Shown here: positions 25,901-36,298 of the stretch, one piece after another | How positions within the stretch are numbered: position 1 is the first letter of the stretch | How the letters are laid out: each line of letters begins with the position of its first letter | Origin: Rosa chinensis | Lineage: Eukaryota; Streptophyta; Magnoliopsida; Rosales; Rosaceae | Reading direction: 5' to 3' | Length of the DNA: 64,000 bases | Assembly (NCBI RefSeq): GCF_002994745.2 | Contig: NC_037090.1 | Span: forward strand, 25,967,501-26,031,500 | Notes under the pieces: generated by a model | The model's input: only the letters and a program-made list of their open reading frames with translations | Database searches by the model: none | What the model was told of the DNA's origin: nothing | Program-made: the position numbers and the translations under genes

Positions 25901-25976
25901 AAGTGGTTTGCGTACCTCCTAGACGAGAAAAGGTGATGTCAATTGGGAGGTTCCCAATGTCATCGGCGGTCGGCAT
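22904..25976 (-). CDS. C53: C53 / CDK5RAP3 homologue, UFMylation-linked ER-phagy receptor
   Basis: Ten exons on the minus strand: 25976-25916, 25801-25667, 25577-25483, 25400-25306, 25212-25077, 24979-24830, 24705-24172, 24055-23847, 23478-23346, 23035-22904 (1680 nt, 559 aa), close to the plant family length. It starts [20 protein letters not shown] and ends [11 protein letters not shown]. The 534-nt exon encodes an acidic disordered loop with shuffled ATG8-interacting motifs IDWD (278-281), IDWD (289-292) and ISWD (340-343), plus the canonical-type YEMV (309-312). These correspond in order to the three Trp sites and one Tyr site known in Arabidopsis C53. The flanking parts are helical ([21 protein letters not shown]). 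The family works with UFL1 and DDRGK1 at the ER and binds ATG8 or UFM1 when ribosomes stall. Fragments of this gene occur at 19.3, 49.8, 61.3 and 61.9 kb. Confidence 0.96.
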
Positions 25977-26142
25977 TTTCAGGGGAACCAAGCCTCTCTG
26001 GCTCTCTCTTCTCTTCTCTCTGTGATTTGTGTAGTGAGAGAGTTGAAACTTGAAACTGTGAAAGACCGCAGGAGGAGGTGTCCGGTTAGAGTAAGCGGGT
26101 CGGGTAGGTGGCCCAATTTGAAAAAGGGGTAAAATGATCCAT
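25977..26142 (-). promoter_or_regulatory. C53 promoter and leader, copy 1 of a duplicated promoter
   Basis: A CT-rich leader (25980-26020) precedes the start codon. The segment cggttagagta..gggtcgggtaggtggcccaa (about 26082-26116) holds a ggccca site II box and is nearly identical to 40735-40765 in front of OEP16-3. The homology resumes after the MITE at 26471-26525 (ggtgcaaacgaatttcc). Confidence 0.7.
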
Positions 26143-26470
26143 TTAGGGTTAGTTTGGGATTGCTGTGACTTTTAAAAAAAAACTAATGCTACTATATTAT
26201 GAGAATAATCAGCTGTGAATAAAAACAGCTTCGTGTTTGATAAATAATATTTTTAAAAGTGTAGTCAGTATATAAAACAACTGCAGAGTGTGTTTTGATC
26301 TACAACAGCTTCTAAAAGTAACCTCTGGGCTGTTTCTAAAATCTGATGCTAGTGACCTATAACTTTCAATTAAACCTGTTTTTTATTTATTTACTAAACA
26401 CAATAAAATCTAAAATTTTTGAACAAAAGCTGATTTTTTTAAAAGCGAAGCAATTCCAAACGGGGCTTTA
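26143..26470. mobile_element. Tourist-like MITE (PIF/Harbinger), copy 1
   Basis: Element 26146-26467, 322 bp, flanked by TTA at 26143-26145 and 26468-26470. Ends are gggttagtttgggattgc and the near-complement gcaattccaaacggggct. A 3-bp TTA duplication and GTTTGG-type ends are known features of Tourist MITEs. The duplicated promoter at 40.8 kb shows the empty site, with a single TTA at the same place. A second copy of the same length is at 55632-55953. Confidence 0.9.
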
Positions 26471-26590
26471 ATATGGTGCAAACGAATTTCCATTTTGCAG
26501 TATTAACTATTAAGAGACGAGGCTTTTATCTCTACTATTATAAAGAGAAGTTAAAATTTGGTGTCAAAAGTTTCACCAAATTTTAAAATA

Positions 26591-27529
26591 CTTACAATAG
26601 GGTGGTGCTATTAGCACACCCATTTTCTCCATTTACACACCTCTTCTATTTTTTCATTACTTTAATACAATTTTTTTTTACAAATTACTCTAACTATCCT
26701 CTCTTGTAATTATGTTTCTTTTTCTTTTTTCTTTTTTCTATTTGGCAAGTCAATCATGAATTAAACATCATTATACAATAAACCAATTTTTCTCGTGAAT
26801 GTAATTGCTGATTAGAAGGAAAAAAAAAAAAAAAACCGATGGCCAGGATGGAGTGCAATCTGTCAAATGTTTTGCAATTAGCGTGGCAAAGTTTAGGGTT
26901 CAGATGAAAAATCACGATGTAACTAGGTTTGGGGATTTAGGTATGTTATCATGACTGCTATACAAAACTAAAGAAGATATAAGCATATCACCTAAACTAA
27001 AGGAGATCCAAAACCTCACACATTTGATTAAGCAAAGTTGATTCAAGATATTCTCAGTGACATAAAACATTTTGTAGAGTGATAATATGACTAAAATCAA
27101 AATGAAATCAAAACGTCAATAATTTCAAAAGGGTGCAGCTATTGCCACCCTACCAAAGGTTTAGTCCACCCTACAAAAAAATTTTAAACCAAATATTCCA
27201 ATACTAATCCCAAAATTAAAATTTTTTGAAAAAAGATAAAATAAAATAAAGATCTATATATGCAGCCACAACTGCATAAATACTTTGTATCTCTCAAATC
27301 AAATTTGAATTTCTTTCCACTAGATACTGAGAGAGCATTGACTTAGTCTCTTGTACATCTCAATCAAGTGTCCAACCAGTGCGTACAAGAAATAGAGAAA
27401 GAAAGGGACTAAGATAGTTGAGAATTGCTTCAATCTTCAATGGAGTGGTCGTACAATGCAGTTGGATTGTTCTGCATTTTTTTTTTTTTTTTGTCTTTAG
27501 GATCTATGGCTTCTAATGTATAGTCTTTC

Positions 27530-27566
<37 letters not shown>

Positions 27567-28413
27567 AGAAATAAAGAAGGAAGAGATCGAGGAAAGCATA
27601 TGATCATTTGAGAAGGATGGAGGTCTGCGTGCAATATATCGATGATGGTTTGTTTTTATTTATTGTTGATTTATCTCTTTAGTTATTCTTCTTTTTATAT
27701 TTTTAGGTTGAAAAAAAAAACAGTTTTTTCTAACTATTAAGGGCAGAATTGGAATTTTAAGGGTCAAAAGTAAAACGCAGGGTGAACTGAGCATTTGGTA
27801 GGGTGGCAATAGCCGTACCCATTTCAAAATTATCAATCAAATCAAGTCAAAACCATGATTAGCAAGCAAGTCATACCAAAATCAAACTAAGACGAACAGA
27901 ACGCACAAATTTAAAGCTCCTAGTCCACCAAATCGCTTTAGAAATTGATCTTTTTAGCCGAGAGCGGTGGATTGAAATACACCAAATAATTTCAGATAAA
28001 ATCTTACAAGGAATAATAGATTCAAAGGGGCTCGAATGATCACTAAACTCATATTTTTCTTCCAGGTCTCCATTGCAAATGTAAATTTTTTTTCCAAAAA
28101 TGGGTCTAAAGCTGTTTGTTCTACCATAATTAAACTTCAAAGCATCACGTTAGAGAGCTAGAGAAGTTTTTGATGGAAAAGAAAAGAGAAAATCGTAAAG
28201 AGTTTTGAAGTTCTCTGTGTCTGCAAGAAAATAAGGGTTTAGGATTTGAAGATGATTGACTTGTCAAATAGAAAAAAGAAAAACGAAAAACACAAACATA
28301 ATTTTTAGGGAGGGTAGTTAGGATAATTTGTAAAAAAAAATTAAGATAATAGATAAATAGGGGGTGTGTGAATTGAGAAAATGGGTGTGCGAATAGCACC
28401 ACCCCTTACAATA
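26591..28413. mobile_element. Mutator-like non-autonomous element with a second one nested inside
   Basis: Element 26600-28404 (1805 bp) is flanked by the 9-bp duplication cttacaata (26591-26599, 28405-28413). The inverted ends are gggtggtgctattagcacac and the near-complement gtgtgcgaatagcaccaccc. Homology of the ends continues for about 35 bp (cattttctcc/aattgagaaaatg). A 9-bp duplication points to the MULE superfamily. No transposase is recognisable. An 89-codon open frame on the minus strand (28140-27871) is unassigned and could be captured host DNA or chance. Confidence 0.85.
27122..27829. mobile_element. Nested MULE-type element (690 bp)
   Basis: Element 27131-27820, flanked by the 9-bp duplication atttcaaaa (27122-27130, 27821-27829). 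Ends gggtgcagctattgccaccc and gggtggcaatagccgtaccc are imperfect complements. The interior holds a T-run near 27478-27492, a (TA)n tract near 27536-27566 and A-runs. Its ends share the gggtg..gctatt pattern with the host element, so the two families may be related. Confidence 0.85.
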
Positions 28414-29145
28414 TCCTTTAGAATAAAAGTACAAGCTCATAGTGAGATTATCTAAAAATGTTATTATAGTAAAAAAAAAAAAAATACACATAAAATGGAG
28501 GAACTGGATGAGAAGAAAACCCCAATGTTCTCATATTTTCAACAATAACACGTACATCGCATGTGTATGAGGCTAGTATTATTTAAATGGGTCCGAATTA
28601 TAGGACACATGATTTTACACAATTTTTTACACGTACATGTTGTAAGCTCTTAGATTTAAATAAATTTGATGGTTTAGATTTGCTCTATGAATGATGTCAA
28701 CACATCATAAAGTGACATGAAAATGACATGGCATTATATTTTATTTTTCAATAAAATATAATTAGATCAAATTTTTTCTTGTTATAAGGAAAAACTAACA
28801 AAACTAAAATAACACTGTTAAACATGATCGAGAAAAAAAAATTAAAACAAAGAACACAAGAAGAAGAAGAACGGCAAAAATCTTTCGAATAATATATATT
28901 TTTAAACATTAATGATAGATTCAAATGCCTTAGGCTTCCAAGAAACAAAAAATGCAAGTGGCAAAAAAAGGTTTGATTTATGGTGAAAAACAAAGAAGCT
29001 CAGAAGAGTGTTGTAAGAACCCTGAAATGATGGAGATGAAGAAGGAAGAAGAGAAGGAGGAGGGAATGACGATAATCAAAGCAAAAGAAACTATCATTTT
29101 TTAAAATATAATCGGTAGAGAGCATTAACATTGTACAATTTCTAG
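28414..29145. other. Intergenic, AT-rich
   Basis: No gene recognised. The DNA contains A-runs (28470-28485) and long AT tracts. A purine-rich stretch occurs at 29030-29070. Confidence 0.4.
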
Positions 29146-29601
29146 TTGAAGACCCATAAGTGGCAGGAAATTATAGATGCTTACAACAACCTTTTTACCA
29201 AGTATGAAAGGAAGAACAGAGTAGATGAGAGACTTGATTACCTGCCTCCTAAACATAAGGAAAGCTTGTCCAGTGTTTATGAGGATGATACACACTGTGG
29301 ATATGATGATAGTCAATATGCCAAGTTAGAGCTGACCAAGAATATTCTTATGCATGCTCAAGTATCAGATTCAATGCAAGCTTCATATTCAAATTGGATG
29401 ACTCTAGATGACAAAGAGATGGTCATTTCCTCAACCTTAACAGAGTTGTCCCTCCAACTATTCGTTTATTTTATCGAGAATAAGATTGATGTGGATGAGT
29501 TTTTCAAATACCTGAAAACTCATACTGAGGTAGAGAGAGAGAGAGAAGAAATAGGAATGTATTTGGAAACGACGTCGGAATTAAGGAAGTGGAGAGATTA
29601 G
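29146..29601 (+). pseudogene. Unidentified coding fragment (about 150 codons)
   Basis: An open frame of about 150 codons reads like real protein, in balanced composition and unlike the AT-rich flanks: KWQEIIDAYNNLFTKYERK, then MTLDDKEMVISSTLTELSLQ and VDEFFKYLKTHTEVERER. There is no ATG at its left end (the frame opens at TTG), and an AG precedes it at 29120-29145. It may therefore be an internal exon, or a gene fragment carried in by a transposon. The frame ends in basic, low-complexity sequence at 29601. I do not recognise the family. Confidence 0.4.
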
Positions 29602-30981
29602 AGGAAAGTTTGAAAGAAAAAATATTTTTAATCTGTTGCCAAAAAAGGATAGACAGAATGAGAGTGGAGATGAGAGTAGCGGAGGGAGTAGTACGTGCAC
29701 TTAGCTTTCACTTTGAAACCTATAAAATAAGACAAAGAAAAATGTTAGAAACAAAAATAAAAAAAAATTAAACTAAACTAAGGATTGATGAAAAAATAAA
29801 GAAAGGAAAACAACTGAAAAATATTTTGGGGTAATCTTGAAAACGTAAAGAACAAAGAAAAATACATTGGAATCATTTTTAAGGATGTGATGAATGAGAT
29901 GAACAAGTTAGAGGCACTATCAATCTACCAGCGTTTACACAGAGTACTTAGAAAAATATTTTAGAAACATTTAGTTGATATGTGATTGACAGCAAACAAA
30001 AACAACCATGAAACGCATTGAAATTGTTCTTATTACTTTTCTTAAATTATTTAAGGATGTGAAACACACTCTTTCATTGAAAGCATTCCTAAGCAGACTC
30101 ACAATAATTGAAACGCAATAGCTAACAAGTCATGCAAGAATCATTAAGCACAAAGAAAGATTGTTTGTTGATTAAGGTTCTCACTGACCTAAAAATTAGG
30201 AATGTTAGTTATAAGAAAATCATACAATTTAGGAAAGTAATTCCCTAAACTTTAGGCTTATGTGGCGCCACATCATCTCTTACACATTCTTCAACGTTGC
30301 GCATGCTTTCCCCCTCCCCCTCCCCCAAACCCACACCCTAACACAAACACAAACCCAACCCCAAACACAAACCCAGCTGGTCTTTAGATCCCGAACCCAG
30401 AAGCTCTGCTTTCAAACAAGCATACTCCCAAGAAGATGAAGATGAGGCATACACCCACGAGATTTGGTGGAGCGGTAAATTTCTACTCTATGTATATATT
30501 CGTGAATATATCGCTGTGGTGTTTTTTTTTTTTTTTTTTTTTTTTTTTTGCATCTTTTAATATCTTGGTATAATTACCAATTTGCAGGTTGACGAAGTTT
30601 TTAGCTGTTCGATTTGTGGCTACAAAATTCCTCTCTTCGACATGGAAGAGAGGAAATATATATAGTAGAGATCTATTGCTATATATAGTAGTAAGAGTTT
30701 TAGAATGAGTTGAAATGAGTGAGTACTGATGATTTCCAGTCTGGAAATATTTCTGATGATTTCTAGTTTTTGGATATATTTCTGATGATTTCAAGTTTTT
30801 GGTAGGCCACTTTCTGGTCTCGAAGAGTCCGGTTATGGCTTTCATGTCGTGGTTTCTGCTTTCTGAAATGATCGATCTGGTTTTGTTTTGTTTTGGGGGG
30901 GTAGACGTAGACTGTAGGGATTTGCGATGTGACTGCCACTGGCTAATTTCAGTTTTTGATTGTCAATGTCGTACTTAATAC
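29602..30981. other. Intergenic with C/A-rich stretch and long T-run
   Basis: No gene recognised. 30309-30376 is strongly C/A-biased (runs of accc, caaaccc and one ccctaa). Around 30415-30475 a short frame encoding an acidic peptide ends near a GGTAAAT, so an orphan exon is possible. A T-run of about 27 bases follows (30523-30549), then three nearly repeated segments with ttctgatgatttc (30740-30800). Confidence 0.4.
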
Positions 30982-31200
30982 TTAGGGGGGTGTATTCAAT
31001 TGAGAGTTTATAGGATTTTTTTGGACTTTAAAAGTCTTTGGGTATTCAATCAGGATTTTAAAAAGTCATTTAAAATCCTGATGTATTCAATCAAGATTTT
31101 AAAATATCCATCAAAATCTGGAGATATTCAAAACTCTAAAGATTCTCAAGGATTTTATTGAATGTAGGATTGTGGAGGATTTTTAGGGCCTAGATATAAA
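30982..31200 (+). mobile_element. Orphan end of a PIF/Harbinger-like element
   Basis: TTA followed by ggggggtgtattcaattgag and three degenerate repeats of tattcaatca..gattttaaaa is the typical terminal pattern of this family in dicots. I found no matching right end in the window, so it is either truncated or too diverged to see. Confidence 0.5.
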
Positions 31201-31657
31201 TACAAATCCATTGAGAAATCTGCTCGCCTCCATCAAGATTTTGACGTTCTCTCTTGCAGAAGATGAAGAGGCATCACTAGACAACCTGTGTAGACCTCTT
31301 TCAATTCTATTCTCCGACCAATCAAGGTACTTTTCTTGGCTTTTCTATTTCGACTTCATATTCAATATTTTTGGATCTTCTTGATACATTGTTGGAGTTA
31401 TTTGAAGCCTAGAGGTTGATTGCTGTCTATTTTGATCGATGGTTGAGTATGCATGTATTGTTCACCAAACAAGATGAAACAGTGGCTTATGAAAAATTCT
31501 ATATATGAAAAAGAGGCTTTGAATTGGTTTCCTTAGTTTTCCTTATAGATATATTTTTATTTTTGTGCAAATAAGTTATGATCTAACATCACATATTCGG
31601 AAGAATTGTTATTGATGAGTAGTTCTTGCAATATATATAGGTGTGATTGTTCTTCCT

Positions 31658-31659
<2 letters not shown>

Positions 31660-31738
<79 letters not shown>
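31660..31738. repeat. Compound microsatellite (TA)n(GA)n
   Basis: (TA)n covers 31660-31692 and changes directly into (GA)n to 31738. It should be highly length-variable. The apparent Arg-Glu and Leu-Ser open frames across it are artefacts of the repeat. Confidence 0.95.
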
Positions 31739-31741
<3 letters not shown>

Positions 31742-31963
31742 GCCAACTGCTTGCCCTAGTAGAATTAATAGATAGTACGTCTGCCAATGGAAGTGTTCCC
31801 TTGTACATGAAAAATGAAATCTTTATGAGAAAGAGATAGAGAGCACTTAACATTAATATTACTGTTACAAAATGTGGGTATACCAACTGACGTGTTTTGC
31901 ATATTCATCGAGCTTTGAATGTTTGTTTGATTTTATATTCAACCAGCTGCGCATAGTAACTTG

Positions 31964-32320
31964 CACTACTACAAAAATTGAATTAGACGACGGCTAAAAA
32001 CCGTCGTCTGATATGGAGGCAAACAGTCGTATATCGAGGCGCCGTCTGATGAAAGTCGATTGTAGGGAATCGTTGTGTGAAGGACTCGGCAGCATGGCGG
32101 CAGCATGTCGGCAGCCTGTCGACAGCATTAGATGTTACGTGACTATTCTTTAGACGACGGGTTACTTTAGAAACTGTTGTATGATGGCGATTCAGATGTC
32201 GCTTTATTTTATGCCCGTTGTGTGACTTTCATTCAGACGACAGTTTTTATTTTTGGGTCATTGTGAATATTGTGCACATACGACAGTTTTTTGTGGTTAT
32301 TGTTGTCCTAATAGAATGAT
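31964..32320 (+). mobile_element. Left end of a CACTA (En/Spm) element
   Basis: The stretch begins CACTACTACAAAAATTG, the classic CACTA terminus. A palindrome follows at 31985-32009 (agacgacgg..ccgtcgtct), then diverged copies of that motif (agacgacgg near 32152, agacgacag near 32235, acgacag near 32281), as expected for subterminal transposase-binding repeats. No right terminus (ttttgtagtagtg) is present in the window, and no transposase. Confidence 0.75.
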
Positions 32321-32829
32321 TCAATGCATTGTTTATGCTGAAACTGAAATAAAAACTGATCAAATTAACAGTAGCTAATCAATATATAGAAGAAATTGTT
32401 ATAATCCACATCATGCACCAAAATAGATTGTGCAAAGGTAATCTTTCATCTACAAAAGGAGTACATCTAATACTACTCTCCTAGCAATATACATCCATAA
32501 ATTTTCTTAAGGAGTCTAGCTTTGCTGCTTTCATGGCCTCATTGGAGTCTAGCTTTAGAAGCTTCTGTAGGAGCTTTTTGCTCTCTTTCTGTACTTCCAG
32601 CTGCATATGGATCAATAGTTCACTGAGGGGTACAAATGCCAAAACAAAAACACTGCAATTCAATTATACCCTTTCTCACCAGTCAATGCTAGGATCATGT
32701 ACCTGAGATTAGAAAAAAGCAAACAACATACTTATTCACATATGTGGTCAATGAAATACTGAATTTAATATGTGACTCTAAAGAATGAGTCAGTATTGAC
32801 ATTAGGGAGCATGTTTGTTTTGTTCCTTA
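32321..32829. other. Intergenic, possible inside of the CACTA element
   Basis: No gene recognised. A minus-strand frame at 32481-32663 (about 60 codons, LDSNEAMKAAKLDSLRKF) might be a transposon gene scrap, but it is too short to assign. Confidence 0.35.
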
Positions 32830-33764
32830 GTTTAAATGAAAAATTTTCTAAGTGCTTTTTGGTGATTGTTGAGTTATTACGTTTCAGATTTGAATTCCTT
32901 TATTCAAAATTCGGAATGTGATAATCTTGTATCAGAGCGTAAAGTACATATTTGGTGATAATCAGTACTCCTCGAGTGATGGCTCGTCTGTAGCAGATCC
33001 CCATCATATACTCTTCGGTAGTGGTATAATCATTGGGTATGTCATAGTGTGGGTGTTACCGTGTTAGTCAGGTTGTACCCTATAGGTTCGTGTTAGAACA
33101 AGTAGAGTTTCTTTGAGTTGCAATCCTTTGAGGAATAGGAACCTCTGGATTGAACTCTGATTGAACAGGCAAGAATTTTTTCATGAAAACGATGTCCTTT
33201 TGTACGATTGAAGTCATTTAGTTAGGGTCATGGTGTTTGACCTATGCTTGTATCTAATATTGGTAAAAGTATTTATTCGATGGTAGTTGTGCCTTCCTAC
33301 GTTGGATCGGCAGACGTGTTGGGTAGAAGGTACTTTTCAGGGAATATATATTTTGTTTTATAGCAAGGTGTCTTAGTGGAGCATTTTATTCAGCATACCT
33401 TTATGTGTTTAAAGTGGCTTTGATGTATCTGGGCGGACTTTCTGTACGGTTTATGTTCTTGGTGGGATACTTAGAATACTTTGGCGTGATGCTACCTTTA
33501 GTAGGTGATGAAGCTTCAGAGAAGCGGAGCCATAGATCCAGGCATGGTTTCCTCTCAAGGGAGTTCTATCTAGGTTATCTAGACGAACTATGAGGTCACT
33601 ACACTAGGGCTTTGGCGTTTTTCAGGTGGTACAAATTTTTTGTGGCCGGTCAGTGGATTGAGAACATGGAGACCTACTCTAATATGATCGTCTATACTAA
33701 CATAGGGAAGAAAAAGATAGCTATGTTCCTCCTCCAGGGTGAGGAAGGAATGGTGGTGGGATTT
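32830..33764 (+). mobile_element. Ty3/gypsy remnant: LTR end, primer site and gag start
   Basis: 32880-32928 (cagatttgaattc..ttcaaaattcggaatgtgata) matches the 3' end of the LTR-like block that ends at 36298. Next comes cttgtatcagagc, one base from the tRNA-iMet primer-binding sequence tggtatcagagc. At about 33620-33765 a frame reads WYKFFVAGQWIENMETYSNM..KKKIAMFLLQGEE, the pattern of a gypsy gag N-terminal domain. The frame is broken elsewhere. Confidence 0.65.
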
Positions 33765-36298
33765 TGTAATAACCTCAATTTTTGATTTAATTTCATGTGT
33801 TTGCGTGGAATAAATAAAAGCCTCATTTGTACGAATTTTGATTCGATAACTTGTTTTGTTTGGGTTTATGAAAGAATCAGATTTACTTGATTTTTATGCT
33901 CGAAACGCTCATTTTAGAAATTGACTTTTTAAACGTAAGGAATTGGAAAAACTTCATTCACAAAAGTTGTAGAGCTAGTCTATATGAGTTCATGCATAGG
34001 TGGAACGCAAAAAATCAGAGCTCGTATAAAGAAGTTATGGCCTTTAGAAAAAGTTTCCATTTTTGGTATAAAACCCTAACTATTTTTGGAAATTTCCAAA
34101 AAAGGCCTGAATTTCAAAAATTGGAAACCGGCTCCATTTTCTCTCTCCCCGAGCTCCCCTACCAGAAATCGCCCCAAACCTTTCCCCGATGATTTCTCCC
34201 TCCGCCGGCCACCTCTGGATGAGCTACCACCAGCGCTGGCTTTGCCTCAACCTTGCACACCTCCCTGTGGTCGCCTTGCAGCCTATCTCGACCAGTAGCC
34301 ACTGCTGCAAATTCGACCCGATTCGCTGGAATTTCAAGTCAACGGCGAATTCTCTCTCCTTCGGCCACTATAGCTATAGCCACTTGGCTTTTTGGAGTCG
34401 CCTGTTAATGGTGATCATGCTCCTTGAAGGATCGAAGGTTAACTGACGTGTGGATGGAAAACGAGGGCTCGCTTGTGAAAGTTGTTCACCATGTTGAGAC
34501 AAAGAGATGCATATAGGTTTCACCAGCATTCATTGTGGTTGATGGCGGCGGCCGTTTTCGGCCACTTCCGGTCACCCCGGGGACAGTTTCTATTCATCTT
34601 TTCAATCTACACATTGATGCGAACACGTCGATGTACAATACATAACTTTTTGGAGATCGGATGATAAAGTTTTGAATTTTTCGGTTTCGATTGTTTCGGT
34701 TTTTGATCTGTGAGTATTAGATGGTCTGATGACTTGTAATTCTGAATTTCTGATATGTTGATCGTAGGACTGTTGCGATGACTTTGTGCGGTCACGGATG
34801 AAGATCCAACTGTTGGATCTTCGTATAAATGTAAAATGACGATTCGAAAGGGCGATCCGTGAGGATCCAACCATAGGATCATCTTATAATCTAGATCCTA
34901 CGGTTGTCGTATAATTTGATCATCATAAAATTATACGACAACAGTCAGATTGTCGTATAATTTTGATAGAATGATCCTAAGAGCGATCCGTGAAGATCCG
35001 ACCGTAGGATCATCATATAATTTAGATCCAACTGTCAGATCATCGTATAATTGTGTTTTGTGAATTGTGTGCTAAGTTGAGATCGTATTTGATTAGGTCA
35101 TTTAGGTGATTGACGGATTTGATTGGCGGACGATTTGTGGATACTTATTTTTGAGCTGTTAAGAAGACGCAAGTGGATTAGAGGTGAGTAAATCTTAAAG
35201 AGTTCATTTATGAACCGGATTTCCTTATTTTACATTTATTAGCTAATTGAGAATTTTTTTTTATGAAAATAAATATTTGTTTTAAATAATATGGATTTGA
35301 TCATCTAAGGTCCATGGGTAAGTAAAAACAAGGTTTTTATTATAAAAATGAATTTCTCGGTTTTTAGTGCATGTGAACTATAGTTGGTATTAGTGGTCAT
35401 TCCTGCATGGATGATTATTTATATATATTTACGTGAAATATATGTATGGATGGTGTGACATTGTGAAAGGTATACTATTAGTGATTTTTTTGTATTGTTG
35501 AATTGAACATTTACTTATTTCTGAAATATATGGAATGAGTTATATTATTGAAAGGTTGAATGGGAGTTATGATGGGACATTGGTGAGTCATGTGGGTGTC
35601 TTTAAATGTTTTGATCTGAGGGCCGAAAGGTCTAATGTCTGACGGTTATAATGGTAACCGAAGTGTAATATATCAGATGCTTGAACCTCGGCCAATGTGA
35701 CATGCAACAATTTAGTTAGAGCTCTAGACTGTTGTAAGTGTACCGTCATGGTGGTAGCTATGTTACTGCATCATGAATACAATATTTTGGGGAAAGTTTG
35801 GGGTGTCTTCTTTGGTTTCTATGTGAGATTGAGTTTGTTATTTAAATGATGAGTTTGTATAATTGATGATTTATCCATGAGTTGAAGAATTAATATTCAT
35901 GTAGTTAGTGTTATTTTATTGAGATTACTTATACAAGCTTTGCAAAAGGCTTACTGGGTTTGTTGTTTGCAATCCCGGTACACTATTCAAATGGTGTAGC
36001 GAATAATCCTGCAGGTCAGGAAAATCAAGATCAAGGTCGAGGGGCGTAGTGCATCAGTGTTAAGTGCAGAAACTAAATTTATTTTGGGTGTGTTATTGTA
36101 TACTCTAAGTGTGCTTAACACTTTCATTTAAGTTTGGTGTTGTATTAATTAACTCGAGAGTTTGTTTGCTACGAGGTTTGTAATTCGATTTGTTTGATGC
36201 TTCGTTTAATTGAATTTTTTTTTTTGAGCAAATGAACATAGTAGATTAGTTTTCACGTTTCGGATTTGAATTCATTATTCAAAATTCTGGGTGTGATA
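33765..36298 (+). mobile_element. LTR-like block of a Ty3/gypsy element (left)
   Basis: It starts tgtaataacctc and ends gggtgtgata, followed by a primer-site-like gattttgtactaag. This start and end pattern is typical of plant chromovirus-type gypsy LTRs. Length is about 2.5 kb. The block holds degenerate repeats around 34785-35050 built on gatccgtgaagatccgac and gtataattt. It is similar but far from identical to the block at 38435, so the two are either old LTRs of one element or LTRs of two related insertions. Confidence 0.55.

Noticed and set aside
30309..30376. Interstitial telomere-like tract
   Set aside because: Only one ccctaa is present; the rest is irregular C/A-rich DNA, not TTTAGGG repeats.
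31557..31886. Frames with long Leu-Ser or Arg-Glu runs
   Set aside because: Direct translation of the (TA)n(GA)n microsatellite.
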